DNA of 36,092 bases, from contig JAFAZC010000143.1 of the NCBI GenBank assembly GCA_019239965.1, forward strand, positions 1 to 36,092. Reading direction: 5' to 3'. The stretch's first letter is position 1. Each line of letters begins with the position of its first letter. Both the position numbers and the translations under genes were made by a program. This document shows, piece by piece, positions 1 through 7,650 of this stretch. Source of the stretch: Kutzneria sp. Lineage in GTDB: Bacteria > Actinomycetota > Actinomycetes > Mycobacteriales > Pseudonocardiaceae. A model generated the notes under the pieces. That model did no database searches, had not been told where the DNA came from, and saw nothing but the letters and a program-made list of their open reading frames with translations.

Positions 1-39
1 GGGCAGCATCGCGCCGAGCCGTGAGGACGTGGAATTCAT
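1..39 (-). CDS. Start of an unidentified gene, cut by the window edge
   Basis: An ATG on the minus strand overlaps the TGA of the MarR gene in the common ATGA arrangement, and the frame stays open for 13 codons (MNSTSSRLGAMLP) to the window edge. The overlap suggests translational coupling and a third gene in the monooxygenase-MarR operon. Too little is present to name a product. A transporter often accompanies such regulator/oxygenase pairs, but that is only a guess. Confidence 0.45.
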   Translation of the reverse strand, partial: MNSTSSRLGAMLP

Positions 40-488
40 TGTCGTGATCTCCTGGTGTTTCCGGCCTTGACGGCGGTGATCGATGAGCGGAGCTTGGACA
101 GCAGTCGGCCGAGTTCGTCCACCTCGGCTTCCTCCCAGTCAGCGAGAAACCGGCGCCATTTGGCCATTCCGATGTCGGTCAAGCGCCGCATCTCGGCTTG
201 TCCGGCCGCGGTGAGCGTGATGCGGTAGGAGCGCCGGTCGTTGTCGTCGCGGACCACCTCGACCAGGTTCTCGTCCTCCAGTGCCTGCACCTGGCGGGTT
301 ACCTGGGACTGGTGCACCCGTAGGGCGGTGGCGATGTCGGACGGCCGTACCCGGGCGGTGTGGGCGATGGCCTGCAGTATCGCCACCCGGTTGACCGCCG
401 ACTTGTCGGCGATGACCTGGGACATACCGGTGGACAGGGCGAACAGCGGTTCGAGGATGGCGCCGATCTGGGTGTCGGTTGGGCTCAT
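36..488 (-). CDS. MarR-family transcriptional regulator
   Basis: This 150-residue protein has the usual MarR length and layout: a dimerising N-terminal helix, then a winged helix-turn-helix. Recognition-helix residues are around 55-70 (ALRVHQSQVTRQVQALEDE) and the typical wing follows at about 78-92, with the DNDRRSYRITLTAAG pattern of the family. MarR proteins are dimers that repress nearby genes until a small phenolic or lipophilic ligand binds. Its ATG overlaps the TGA of the upstream FAD monooxygenase by four bases, so the two are surely cotranscribed, and the monooxygenase substrate is a plausible inducer. The likely operator is in the short gap between the monooxygenase and hypF. The family call is firm; ligand and targets are inferred. 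Confidence 0.9.
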   Translation of the reverse strand: MSPTDTQIGAILEPLFALSTGMSQVIADKSAVNRVAILQAIAHTARVRPSDIATALRVHQSQVTRQVQALEDENLVEVVRDDNDRRSYRITLTAAGQAEMRRLTDIGMAKWRRFLADWEEAEVDELGRLLSKLRSSITAVKAGNTRRSRQ

Positions 489-1675
489 GGGAGCAGATAC
501 TCCAGCCCGCTGTTGCGCAGGGACAAGCGCACCGCGCCGGTGGCGTAGTCCCGCATGCGGGTCGCGTAGTCGGCCAGTGCGGCGGGCAGGCTGTCGGTTC
601 CGGCGTTCACGGCAGCCAGGCGCTCGGTGAGCAGCGCGGCGTCACGAAGCGCGGTGTTGGCGCCGGCCCCGCCGGCGGGCGGCATGGCATGGATCGCGTC
701 GCCCAGCAGGGTCACCGGCGCGGCCGAAAGTTCGGGCACCTCCAGGCAGCTGCGAATGGCCAGCGAGAAGCAGTTGGGCACCTCGGCGTCGGCGATCACG
801 CCGCGGATGTCCGGATGCCAGTCCTCGGTGAGGCCCTGCGCGATCCGCCACAGCGTGTCGGATTCGGCGTGGCGCAATTGCTCGTCGGCGAGCCCGAACT
901 CCGCCAGCGGCGCGACCAGCACCCACATCAGATAGTCGGTGAACGAGTCCACCTCCAGGCCCGGGGCCAGCTCGGCGACGGCCTCGGCCACCGGTGTGCG
1001 CTGACGCATGAGGGCGGCGGCCATGGTGCGCCCGCGTGGACCGATGATCGCGGTGAAACCCTGCTCGATCTGCTGGGGAAGCCGCCCGCGGCGAGCGGCC
1101 GCCAACGGCATCGTGCCGTACACCGCACGCAGGCCGGTGTCCGTGACCCGGCTGTGGGGTAACAGTTGCCTGCGGATCACCGAGTTCACCCCGTCCGCGG
1201 CGATCAACACGTCACCGTGCGCGGTGCCGCCGTCGTCGAAGCGCAGTGTGACACCGCCTCGATTCTGGTCGACGCCGATGACGCGGCGGTCGAACCGTAC
1301 GGCACCGTCCAGGCCACCGAGCATGATCTGACGCAGAGTCAGCCGGTTCACCGCGGTGTGCGCCGTCGCCGGATCGAAGTCGGGATCAGAGGTGTCCAGA
1401 GTGGACAGTTGGTGCAGCTGGTAGTCGACGACGCTCAATCGGGCCGAGGTCGGGCGGTGAGACGTGGCCTGGTACAGGAGGAACAGGTTCTCCGGCAGGC
1501 ATCGTCGCAGCGCCTGGCCGCCATCGGCGTCGATGTGGATGCGGTAGCCCTGCCGGCGCAACCGCGGGGACGGGTCTCGTTCGTAGACGGTGGCGTGGAC
1601 ACCGGCCTGGCGCAGTCCGTTGGCCAGTGCGAGGCCACCGATCCCGCCGCCGGCGATCAGTACGGTCAGGGGCAC
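485..1675 (-). CDS. FAD-dependent monooxygenase (PHBH/UbiH-like fold)
   Basis: A 396-residue flavoprotein of the class A aromatic hydroxylase group. The N-terminal dinucleotide fold carries GGGIGGLALANGLRQAG, the middle DG motif is ADGVNSVIRR, and the FAD ribityl motif near the C-terminus is LLGDAIHAMPPAGGAGAN. Such enzymes use NAD(P)H and O2 to hydroxylate aromatic or polyketide-like substrates. I place the start at the GTG giving VPLTVLIAGGG, because the residues upstream are not typical of the family and run into the hypF promoter region. A longer frame would extend to 1,831 and overlap hypF. It forms an operon with the MarR gene. The substrate cannot be read from sequence; detoxification or secondary metabolism are both possible. 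No link to the hydrogenase is evident. Confidence 0.88.
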   Translation of the reverse strand: MPLTVLIAGGGIGGLALANGLRQAGVHATVYERDPSPRLRRQGYRIHIDADGGQALRRCLPENLFLLYQATSHRPTSARLSVVDYQLHQLSTLDTSDPDFDPATAHTAVNRLTLRQIMLGGLDGAVRFDRRVIGVDQNRGGVTLRFDDGGTAHGDVLIAADGVNSVIRRQLLPHSRVTDTGLRAVYGTMPLAAARRGRLPQQIEQGFTAIIGPRGRTMAAALMRQRTPVAEAVAELAPGLEVDSFTDYLMWVLVAPLAEFGLADEQLRHAESDTLWRIAQGLTEDWHPDIRGVIADAEVPNCFSLAIRSCLEVPELSAAPVTLLGDAIHAMPPAGGAGANTALRDAALLTERLAAVNAGTDSLPAALADYATRMRDYATGAVRLSLRNSGLEYLLP

Positions 1676-1696
1676 GTGGACAGGGTGACATACTTG

Positions 1697-1712
1697 ATTG
1701 CGTGAAGCAAAT
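1697..1712. promoter_or_regulatory. Candidate MarR operator between divergent genes
   Basis: The 79-bp gap between the monooxygenase and hypF contains ATTGC-GTGAA-GCAAAT, an imperfect dyad with 4-5 bp arms and a five-base centre. It is in an AT-richer stretch and overlaps a TAnnnT box (TACTGT, 1712-1717) that could serve as a -10 for hypF. Position and symmetry fit a MarR site, but the arms are short and there is no second copy for comparison. Confidence 0.35.
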
Positions 1713-1753
1713 ACTGTGGACTGGTTCCCCGCCGGCGATGGGCGGACACTGAG

Positions 1754-4003
1754 GTGGTGGACCGGTGCATCCGCAGGGACGTTCGGGTCGAAGGTGTCGT
1801 GCAGGGAGTGGGGTTCCGGCCGTTCGTGCACGGTCTGGCCACCCAGCTGCGGCTAGCCGGCCGGGTCGGCAACGACGTGCATGGCGTGTTCGTCGAAGTC
1901 GAGGGGCCACAAGCCGAGGTGGAGCAGTTCCTCGACCGATTACGCCGGCAGGCGCCGCCACTGGCGGAGATCGAACGCCTGTCGGTGCTGGAGGTCCCGC
2001 CGCGGGGAGCGACCGGATTCACCATCGTGGCAAGCCAGTCCGCCGGGCCCCGCACCGCTCTGGTCTCGGCCGACGCCACCACCTGCGAGGACTGCCTGCG
2101 TGAACTGTTCGACCCCGCGGACCGCCGATACGGCTACCCCTTCATCAACTGCACCAACTGCGGTCCCCGGTTCACCATCATCCGAGACGTGCCCTACGAC
2201 CGACCCCTGACCACCATGGCCGGGTTCACGATGTGCCCAGACTGCGCCGCGGAGTACCACGATCCGACCAACCGCCGATTCCACGCCCAACCGGTGTGCT
2301 GTCCGACCTGCGGACCGCGTCTTCGGCTAGCCCACAGCCAGGACCCACTCGCCGCCGCCGTGGAGTGCCTGCTCGCCGGCCAGGTGCTCGCGGTCAAGGG
2401 ACTGGGCGGCTACCACCTGTCGGTCCTGGCCGGCGACGAGTCCGCGGCGGCCGCACTGCGGTCGCGCAAGCGGCGGGAGGACAAGCCGTTCGCGGTCATG
2501 GCCGCCGACCTCGACCAGGCCGGTGCCCTGTGCGAACTGGACGAGACCGGTGCCGCCCTGTTGACCAGCCGCCGCCGGCCCATCGTGCTGCTGCCCCGGC
2601 GCGCCGGGGCAGCGGTGGCGCCGTCGGTGGCGCCGGGCAACCGGCATCTCGGTGTCATGCTGCCCTACACCCCGGTGCACCACCTGCTGCTGCGGGCTGT
2701 CGGCGAACCCGTCGTGATGACCAGCGGCAACGTCTCCGACGAGCCGATCGCCTATCTCGACGCCGCTGCGCTGGTCGGGATCGCCGACCAGGTGCTGACC
2801 CACGACCGCCCGATCCACATCCGCACCGACGACTCCGTGGTGCGTCCGTCCCGGGGACACGGCAGCGTGCTCAGGCGTTCCCGCGGCTACGTCCCCGAAC
2901 CCGTCACGCTGGCCCTTGGCTGCCCCCGCCCGATCCTGGCCTGCGGAGCCGAGCTGAAGAACACCTTCTGCGTGGCCAAACACCACCACGCCTTCGTCTC
3001 CCACCACATCGGCGACCTGGAGAACTACGAGACACTGCGGTCGTTCACCGACGGAATCGAGCACTTCCAACGCCTGTTCGACATCGCGCCCGAGGTGGTC
3101 GCGCACGACCTGCACCCGGAGTACCTGTCCACCAAGTACGCACTGGGCCGGGAGGGCGTGCAACTGCTGGGTGTCCAGCACCATCACGCCCACATCGCCT
3201 CCTGCCTGGCCGACAACCGGGTCGCCGGGCCCGTACTCGGGGTCGCCTTCGACGGAACCGGATACGGCCTTGACGGCACCATCTGGGGCGGCGAGTTCCT
3301 GCTCGCCGACCTTGCCGGGTTCCGCCGGGTCGGCCACCTCACGCCGGTGGCCATGCCCGGCGGTACAGCAGCCATCAAACACCCGTGGCGGATGACCGCC
3401 GCCTACCTCGGCGCACACGCCGACGAGCGTCTGGAGGTGGTGCGCCGCAACGCCGAACACTGGCCGATGGTGGTGGCGATCGGGCAGCGGGGCGTGAACT
3501 CGCCGCTGACCTCCAGCGCCGGCCGACTGTTCGACGCGGTCGCCGCGCTGCTGGGCGTGCGGGACTCGATCACCTACGAGGGACAGGCCGCAATCGAACT
3601 CGAACAGCTCGCCGAGAAGTCCGAAAAGGACAGTTACCCGGTCGCGGTCGAGGGTGAGGCCGTCGTCGACGGAGCCGACCTCGTCCATGCCGCCATGGAG
3701 GACCTGATGGCCGGCGTCGCGACGCCGGTGATCTCGGCGCGCTTCCACAACGCAGTCGCCGACGCGATCACCGGCTGCTGCCTACGGCTGCGCGAGTCCA
3801 CCGGCGTGCACACCGTGGCACTGTCCGGCGGAGTGTTCCAGAACGTGTTGCTGCTAGGGCGGACTGTCGACCGGCTGGAGAGCAACGGGATGCGGGTGCT
3901 CACCCACTCCCGGGTGCCCACCAACGACGGGGGAGTCAGTCTTGGTCAGATCGCCGTGGCCGCCGCGCGTGACCGCGACCTGACACCGGATGGCCCGCCG
4001 TAA
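1754..4003 (+). CDS. hypF: Carbamoyltransferase HypF, hydrogenase CN ligand synthesis
   Basis: At 749 residues this is a full-length HypF, which converts carbamoyl phosphate and ATP into a carbamoyl adenylate and passes the carbamoyl group to the C-terminal cysteine of HypE, the first step towards the two cyanide ligands of the NiFe site. Domains in order: acylphosphatase (about 5-92, VVQGVGFRPFVHGLA); two zinc-finger blocks (CEDC with CTNCGPRF, then CPDC with CCPTCGPR); a YrdC-like domain (about 200-380); and a Kae1-like carbamoyltransferase domain with the HHHAH metal motif and GVAFDGTGYGLDG. It starts at GTG; the ATG just upstream is closed by a TGA after four codons. It is the only hyp gene on the plus strand, so it needs its own promoter. 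Its last 150 nt are antisense to the hypB tail. Confidence 0.97.
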   Translation: MVDRCIRRDVRVEGVVQGVGFRPFVHGLATQLRLAGRVGNDVHGVFVEVEGPQAEVEQFLDRLRRQAPPLAEIERLSVLEVPPRGATGFTIVASQSAGPRTALVSADATTCEDCLRELFDPADRRYGYPFINCTNCGPRFTIIRDVPYDRPLTTMAGFTMCPDCAAEYHDPTNRRFHAQPVCCPTCGPRLRLAHSQDPLAAAVECLLAGQVLAVKGLGGYHLSVLAGDESAAAALRSRKRREDKPFAVMAADLDQAGALCELDETGAALLTSRRRPIVLLPRRAGAAVAPSVAPGNRHLGVMLPYTPVHHLLLRAVGEPVVMTSGNVSDEPIAYLDAAALVGIADQVLTHDRPIHIRTDDSVVRPSRGHGSVLRRSRGYVPEPVTLALGCPRPILACGAELKNTFCVAKHHHAFVSHHIGDLENYETLRSFTDGIEHFQRLFDIAPEVVAHDLHPEYLSTKYALGREGVQLLGVQHHHAHIASCLADNRVAGPVLGVAFDGTGYGLDGTIWGGEFLLADLAGFRRVGHLTPVAMPGGTAAIKHPWRMTAAYLGAHADERLEVVRRNAEHWPMVVAIGQRGVNSPLTSSAGRLFDAVAALLGVRDSITYEGQAAIELEQLAEKSEKDSYPVAVEGEAVVDGADLVHAAMEDLMAGVATPVISARFHNAVADAITGCCLRLRESTGVHTVALSGGVFQNVLLLGRTVDRLESNGMRVLTHSRVPTNDGGVSLGQIAVAAARDRDLTPDGPP

Positions 4004-4687
4004 CCAGCCGTACCAGTCGGCCAGGCCTGCGCCAGTACGGGCCGAGACCCGCAGCACCGGCGCGTGCGGATTGACCTGTCGCAGGTAGCCGACGAACCGG
4101 TCGATGTCGAAGTCCAGGTGGGGCAGCAGGTCGACCTTGTTGAGCAGGACCACGTCGGCGGTGCGGACCATGTGCGGGTACTTCAGCGGCTTGTCCTCGC
4201 CCTCGGTCACCGACATGATCACTACCCGGACGGTCTCGCCGAGGTCGAACAGGGCGGGACAGACCAGGTTCCCGACGTTCTCGATGAACACCACCGACCC
4301 GGGCCGTGGGTCGAGTTCGCCGAGGGCGCGGCGCACCATCGCGGCATCAAGATGGCAACCGGATCCGGTGTTGACCTGTACCGCGGTCCGGCCGGTCGCT
4401 CTGATCCTCTCGGCGTCGAACTGGGTTTCCTGGTCTCCCTCGATGACCGCGACGGCGGCGGGCAGTTCCCGCACGGTGCGCTCCAACAGCGTGGTCTTTC
4501 CCGAGCCCGGTGAGCTCATCAGGTTCACCGCGAGCGCGCCCCTGTCCGACAGCCATGTGCGGTTGTGCTCGGCGAGGTGGTCGTTGCGGGCGAGTACCCG
4601 CTGTTGCAGGTCGATGACCTGCCCGCCACGGTCGTCGTGGGCGTGATCGTGATCATGGGGAGACGAGCAGCCACAGGTCGCGCACAT
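3854..4687 (-). CDS. hypB: Nickel-insertion GTPase HypB
   Basis: HypB is a SIMIBI-class GTPase that delivers nickel with HypA to the large-subunit precursor. The N-terminus has a cysteine nickel site (MCATCGCS) and a histidine-rich stretch (HDHDHAHDD, about 11-19) that can store metal. The P-loop is SSPGSGKTTLLE near 58-69, with VIEGDQET, ENVGNLVCPA and the guanine-specificity motif NKVD. The conserved core ends near WYGWLRRAI (about 230). The last 45 or so residues have no family counterpart I recognise and are encoded antisense to the 3' end of hypF. Strong SD GGAGG lies inside the end of hypA, and the genes are one base apart. It is the last gene of the hydrogenase operon. Confidence 0.96.
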   Translation of the reverse strand: MCATCGCSSPHDHDHAHDDRGGQVIDLQQRVLARNDHLAEHNRTWLSDRGALAVNLMSSPGSGKTTLLERTVRELPAAVAVIEGDQETQFDAERIRATGRTAVQVNTGSGCHLDAAMVRRALGELDPRPGSVVFIENVGNLVCPALFDLGETVRVVIMSVTEGEDKPLKYPHMVRTADVVLLNKVDLLPHLDFDIDRFVGYLRQVNPHAPVLRVSARTGAGLADWYGWLRRAIRCQVAVTRGGHGDLTKTDSPVVGGHPGVGEHPHPVALQPVDSPP

Positions 4688-4688
4688 C

Positions 4689-5018
4689 TCACACCACCTC
4701 CACAGCCGTGATTGTCAGCTCTTGTCCGGCGATGACGTCCAGATCGGCGCTGCCGCAGGCACACAGCATGATGGGATCGTCGGAGCTGAACTCCTCCGCG
4801 CAGGACCGGCAGCGGGCCCGCCCGCCGGGCTGGTCTATCTCCAGTCGAGCGCCGGCGAGTGTGGTGCCCTCGGTGACCAGGTCGAAACAGAACCGCACCG
4901 AGTCCGGTACCACGCCCGACAACGTGCCGATCTCCAGGCGCACGCTGGCGATCCTGGCCTCGCCTAACCTGTCCACCACCGCCTCGACGATGCTCTGGGT
5001 GATCGCCAGCTCGTGCAT
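4689..5018 (-). CDS. hypA: Nickel metallochaperone HypA
   Basis: A 109-residue HypA starting MHELAITQSIVEAV. The N-terminal Met-His-Glu supplies the nickel site, and the protein hands nickel to the large subunit together with HypB. The zinc domain contains CRSC (about 71-74) and, near residues 87-89, CAC where most relatives have CxxC (for example CPxCGS). The second knuckle is therefore one residue shorter than usual, though two cysteines remain. The start overlaps the hypE stop by one base (TGATG), so translation is coupled. The family call rests on overall length, the start and the GSADLDVIAGQEL ending. Confidence 0.95.
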   Translation of the reverse strand: MHELAITQSIVEAVVDRLGEARIASVRLEIGTLSGVVPDSVRFCFDLVTEGTTLAGARLEIDQPGGRARCRSCAEEFSSDDPIMLCACGSADLDVIAGQELTITAVEVV

Positions 5019-6091
5019 CAGCAGATCCTCGGCAGGGGATCGCCCACCAGCAGGTCCACGATTCGGGTGCCGCCGAAGGCTGTGTTGAGCAGAACCAGAC
5101 CGGCTGGTGCCTCGGTCACCCTGCCGATCACGGCGGCCTGTTCGCCCAGCGGATGCGCACGCAGCGCCGCCAGCGCCGTGTCCACCTCGGCCCCGTCGAC
5201 CACGGCGACGAAGCGTCCCTCGCAGGCAACGTAGAGCGGGTCGATGCCGAGCAGCTCGCACGCCCCGCGCACCTCGGCCTTGACCGGGACGGCGCCCTCG
5301 TCGACGACAACCGACACCTGGGCCGCCTTGGCCACCTCGTTGAGGATCGTGGCCACTCCGCCCCGGGTGGCATCGCGCAGCGCGTGCACTCCCGGTGTGG
5401 CGGCGAGCAGCGTGGCCACCAGCCCATTGACCGCCGCGGTGTCGGAGGCCAGGTCGGCGTCGATGTCCAACTCCCCGCGGGCCAGCATGATCGTCACACC
5501 GTGCTCGCCGATCGGACCGGACACCAGGATCGCGTCACCTGGCTTGGCCAGGGCGGCACCGAGTTCGACGCCGTTGGCGATCAGCCCGACACCGGAGGTG
5601 TTGACGTAGCAGCCGTCCGCCTTGCCCCGCTGCACCACCTTAGTGTCGCCAGTGACGATGTGCACACCGGCCGCCTCGGCCGCGGCCCGCATCGAGGCCA
5701 CGATCCTGACCAGGTCGGCGACGGGGAAGCCTTCCTCGAGGATGAACCCCGCCGTGAGGTACAGCGGCACCGCGCCGGACACAGCGAGGTCGTTGACGGT
5801 GCCGTTGACCGCCAGGTCGCCGATGTCCCCACCGGGGAAGAACAGCGGCGAGACCACATAGGAGTCGGTGGTCAGCGCCAACCGCGCGGCACCGACCCGC
5901 AGCCGCGCGGCATCCTCGAGCGGCTCAAGCATCCGGTTGCGGAACGCGTCGAGGAACACCGCCTCGATCAGTGTGTGCGTCGCCTTGCCTCCGGAGCCGT
6001 GGGACAGGGTGATCCGTTCCTCGCGCACCTTCGGGGCGCGCCGCCGTGCCCGGTCGATCCGGTCGAGCACCTGCTGCTCACGGTCGATCAT
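5018..6091 (-). CDS. hypE: Hydrogenase maturation protein HypE (cyanide formation)
   Basis: This 357-residue member of the PurM/AIR-synthase-like ATPases dehydrates the thiocarbamate on its C-terminal cysteine to thiocyanate, donating CN to HypC-HypD. Visible marks are the ITLSHGSGGKATH nucleotide region near residue 27, LALTTDSYVVSPLFFPGGDIG, the GDTKVV motif, the ATRGGVA loop, and the terminal PRIC that carries the reactive cysteine. The start is the ATG giving MIDREQQVLDR, which overlaps the hypD TGA (ATGA). A longer frame to 6,265 would run into hypD and is rejected. All expected parts are present. Confidence 0.96.
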   Translation of the reverse strand: MIDREQQVLDRIDRARRRAPKVREERITLSHGSGGKATHTLIEAVFLDAFRNRMLEPLEDAARLRVGAARLALTTDSYVVSPLFFPGGDIGDLAVNGTVNDLAVSGAVPLYLTAGFILEEGFPVADLVRIVASMRAAAEAAGVHIVTGDTKVVQRGKADGCYVNTSGVGLIANGVELGAALAKPGDAILVSGPIGEHGVTIMLARGELDIDADLASDTAAVNGLVATLLAATPGVHALRDATRGGVATILNEVAKAAQVSVVVDEGAVPVKAEVRGACELLGIDPLYVACEGRFVAVVDGAEVDTALAALRAHPLGEQAAVIGRVTEAPAGLVLLNTAFGGTRIVDLLVGDPLPRIC

Positions 6092-7215
6092 CCGATGGAC
6101 ACCTCCGTCACGCGGCGTCGGCTGAACCTGCCGAAGTTGTAGTAGGCCGCGCACGCGCCCTCGGGGGAGACCATGCACGTGCCGATCGGGGTCTCCGGGG
6201 TGCACGCGGTACCGAACACCTTGCACTCCCAGGGTTTGAGCACCCCCTTGAGCACCTCGCCGCACTGACAGGCCTTCGGGTCGGCCACCCGCACGCCCGG
6301 CAGGTCGAACAGCCGCTCAGCGTCGAAGGCGGCGTAGGACTGGCGAACGCGCAGCGCGGAATGGGAGATGAAGCCAAGCCCCCGCCATTCGAAGTAGGGA
6401 CGCAACTGCATGGTTTCGTTGATCGCCCGCAGCGCCACCGTGTTGCCGTTCCAGGGCACCACCCGCGAGTACTGGTTCTCCACCTCGGCGCGGCCGGCGT
6501 CCAGCTGCCGCAGGAGCATGTAGATCGATTGCAGGATGTCCAGCGGTTCGAATCCGGCGACGACCACCGGCTTGCGGTAGTCACGTGCGATGAACTCATA
6601 CGGTCGGCAGCCGATAATGGTCGAAACGTGGCCCGGGCCGATGAACCCGTCCAGCCGCAGGTCCGGAGAGTCCAGGATGGCCTTGATCGCGGGAATGATC
6701 GTGACGTGGTTGCAGAATACCGAGAAGTTGCGCACGTCCTCCGCGGCGGCGCGCAGCACGGTCATCGCCGTGGACGGCGCGGTGGTCTCGAACCCGATGG
6801 CCATGAACACGACATGCTGGTCGGGATTGGCGCGGGCCAGCTTCAGCGCGTCCAATGGCGAGTAGACCATCCTGATGTTGGTGCCCTCGGCGTTGGAGTC
6901 GAAGAAGTTTCCGTTTCCTCCGGGGACCCGCATCATGTCGCCGAACGAGGTCATCAGCACACCGGGCTGGCTGGCGATGTGGATGGCGTCGTCAACCCGT
7001 CCCATCGGGATGACACACACCGGGCAGCCGGGCCCGTGCACCAGTTCGATGGTCTCGGGCAGGTAGTCCTCGAGGCCGTGTTTGTAAATCGTGTGGGTGT
7101 GCCCGCCGCAGACCTCCATGAACTTGTAGTGCCGGCCGGGTTCGCACAGGCTGGCGATCTTCGCGGACAGCGCGCGGGCCTTGTCGGCATCGCGGAACTC
7201 GTCGACGAAACGCAT
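6088..7215 (-). CDS. hypD: Hydrogenase maturation protein HypD (Fe-S scaffold)
   Basis: HypD is the [4Fe-4S] scaffold on which, with HypC, the Fe(CN)2CO unit is assembled. The 375-residue protein has the conserved cysteine blocks: MEVCGGHTHTIYKHG near residue 32, HGPGCPVCVIPMG near 62, and the C-terminal CQCGEVLKGVLKPWECKV region followed by TACTPETPIGTCMVSPEGAC. The middle contains GFETTAPSTA and CNHVTIIPA. The SD region upstream of the ATG (GGAGGGGTAAGGAG) is strong. It lies 14 bases after hypC and overlaps hypE by four bases. Confidence 0.97.
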   Translation of the reverse strand: MRFVDEFRDADKARALSAKIASLCEPGRHYKFMEVCGGHTHTIYKHGLEDYLPETIELVHGPGCPVCVIPMGRVDDAIHIASQPGVLMTSFGDMMRVPGGNGNFFDSNAEGTNIRMVYSPLDALKLARANPDQHVVFMAIGFETTAPSTAMTVLRAAAEDVRNFSVFCNHVTIIPAIKAILDSPDLRLDGFIGPGHVSTIIGCRPYEFIARDYRKPVVVAGFEPLDILQSIYMLLRQLDAGRAEVENQYSRVVPWNGNTVALRAINETMQLRPYFEWRGLGFISHSALRVRQSYAAFDAERLFDLPGVRVADPKACQCGEVLKGVLKPWECKVFGTACTPETPIGTCMVSPEGACAAYYNFGRFSRRRVTEVSIG

Positions 7216-7229
7216 ACTCCTTACCCCTC

Positions 7230-7502
7230 CTACTCGATCATCGACTCGCGTAGGGCTGCCATTTCGTCCTCGTAGGCTTTGCCGATGCTCTCCAGGAACT
7301 CCAGTGCCGCCTTGGCCTCGTCTTCGTCGATCTTGGACAGTGCGAAGCCGACGTGGATGAGTACCCAGTCGCCGGGACCAACCTTGTCGTTGGACAGCAG
7401 ACCGATGTTGATGGCCCGTTTCACCCCGCTGACGTCGACCTTGGCCAGGTCTGGCCGGTCAGCGAGGACCTCGATGACCTCGCCCGGAATGCCAAGGCAC
7501 AT
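7230..7502 (-). CDS. hypC: Hydrogenase maturation chaperone HypC (canonical)
   Basis: A 90-residue HypC/HupF/HybG protein beginning MCLGIPGEVIEV. Cys2, exposed after Met removal, contacts the iron on HypD and then the large-subunit precursor. The GDWVLIHVGFALSKID segment is the usual end of the beta-barrel, and the acidic helical tail (KAALEFLESIGKAYEDEM) is typical. GGAGG precedes the ATG by a normal distance. It is separated from the upstream microprotein by 39 bases. A second, divergent HypC-like protein is encoded at 15,183-15,395; this one is the canonical maturation partner. Confidence 0.95.
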   Translation of the reverse strand: MCLGIPGEVIEVLADRPDLAKVDVSGVKRAINIGLLSNDKVGPGDWVLIHVGFALSKIDEDEAKAALEFLESIGKAYEDEMAALRESMIE

Positions 7503-7541
7503 GTCGTGACCTCCTCGGTGGCGCTGACGCCAGTAGCACAG

Positions 7542-7649
7542 TCACATCCTGCTGATCTGCATGTACCGCTTCACATCCGGCGCGACCGCCTTGGCGATCA
7601 GCACGGTCAGGCCGATCATCGACAGCAGCAACATCGTTCGTTTGACCAT
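7542..7649 (-). CDS. 35-residue single-span membrane microprotein in the hydrogenase operon
   Basis: The frame encodes MVKRTMLLLSMIGLTVLIAK followed by a short basic tail ending in MQISRM. Residues about 5-22 form one hydrophobic helix flanked by basic residues, so a one-pass inner-membrane protein is likely. The gene has a clear SD (GGAGG) inside the end of the protease gene, starts one base after its stop, and shares the operon. It may belong to the small actinobacterial proteins annotated as DUF6893, but I cannot verify that. No cytochrome b anchor is encoded here, so a tether or quinone-side adaptor for the hydrogenase is an attractive inference and no more. Confidence 0.7.
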   Translation of the reverse strand: MVKRTMLLLSMIGLTVLIAKAVAPDVKRYMQISRM

Positions 7650-7650
7650 C

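Noticed and set aside
2327-3748. A 473-codon minus-strand frame across hypF.
   Set aside because: hypF is unmistakable on the plus strand and the antisense translation has no recognisable motif; it is a GC-bias shadow.
5018-6265. Longer hypE frame starting at 6,265.
   Set aside because: The added 58 residues are hypD read out of frame; MIDREQQVL with an ATGA overlap is the natural start.
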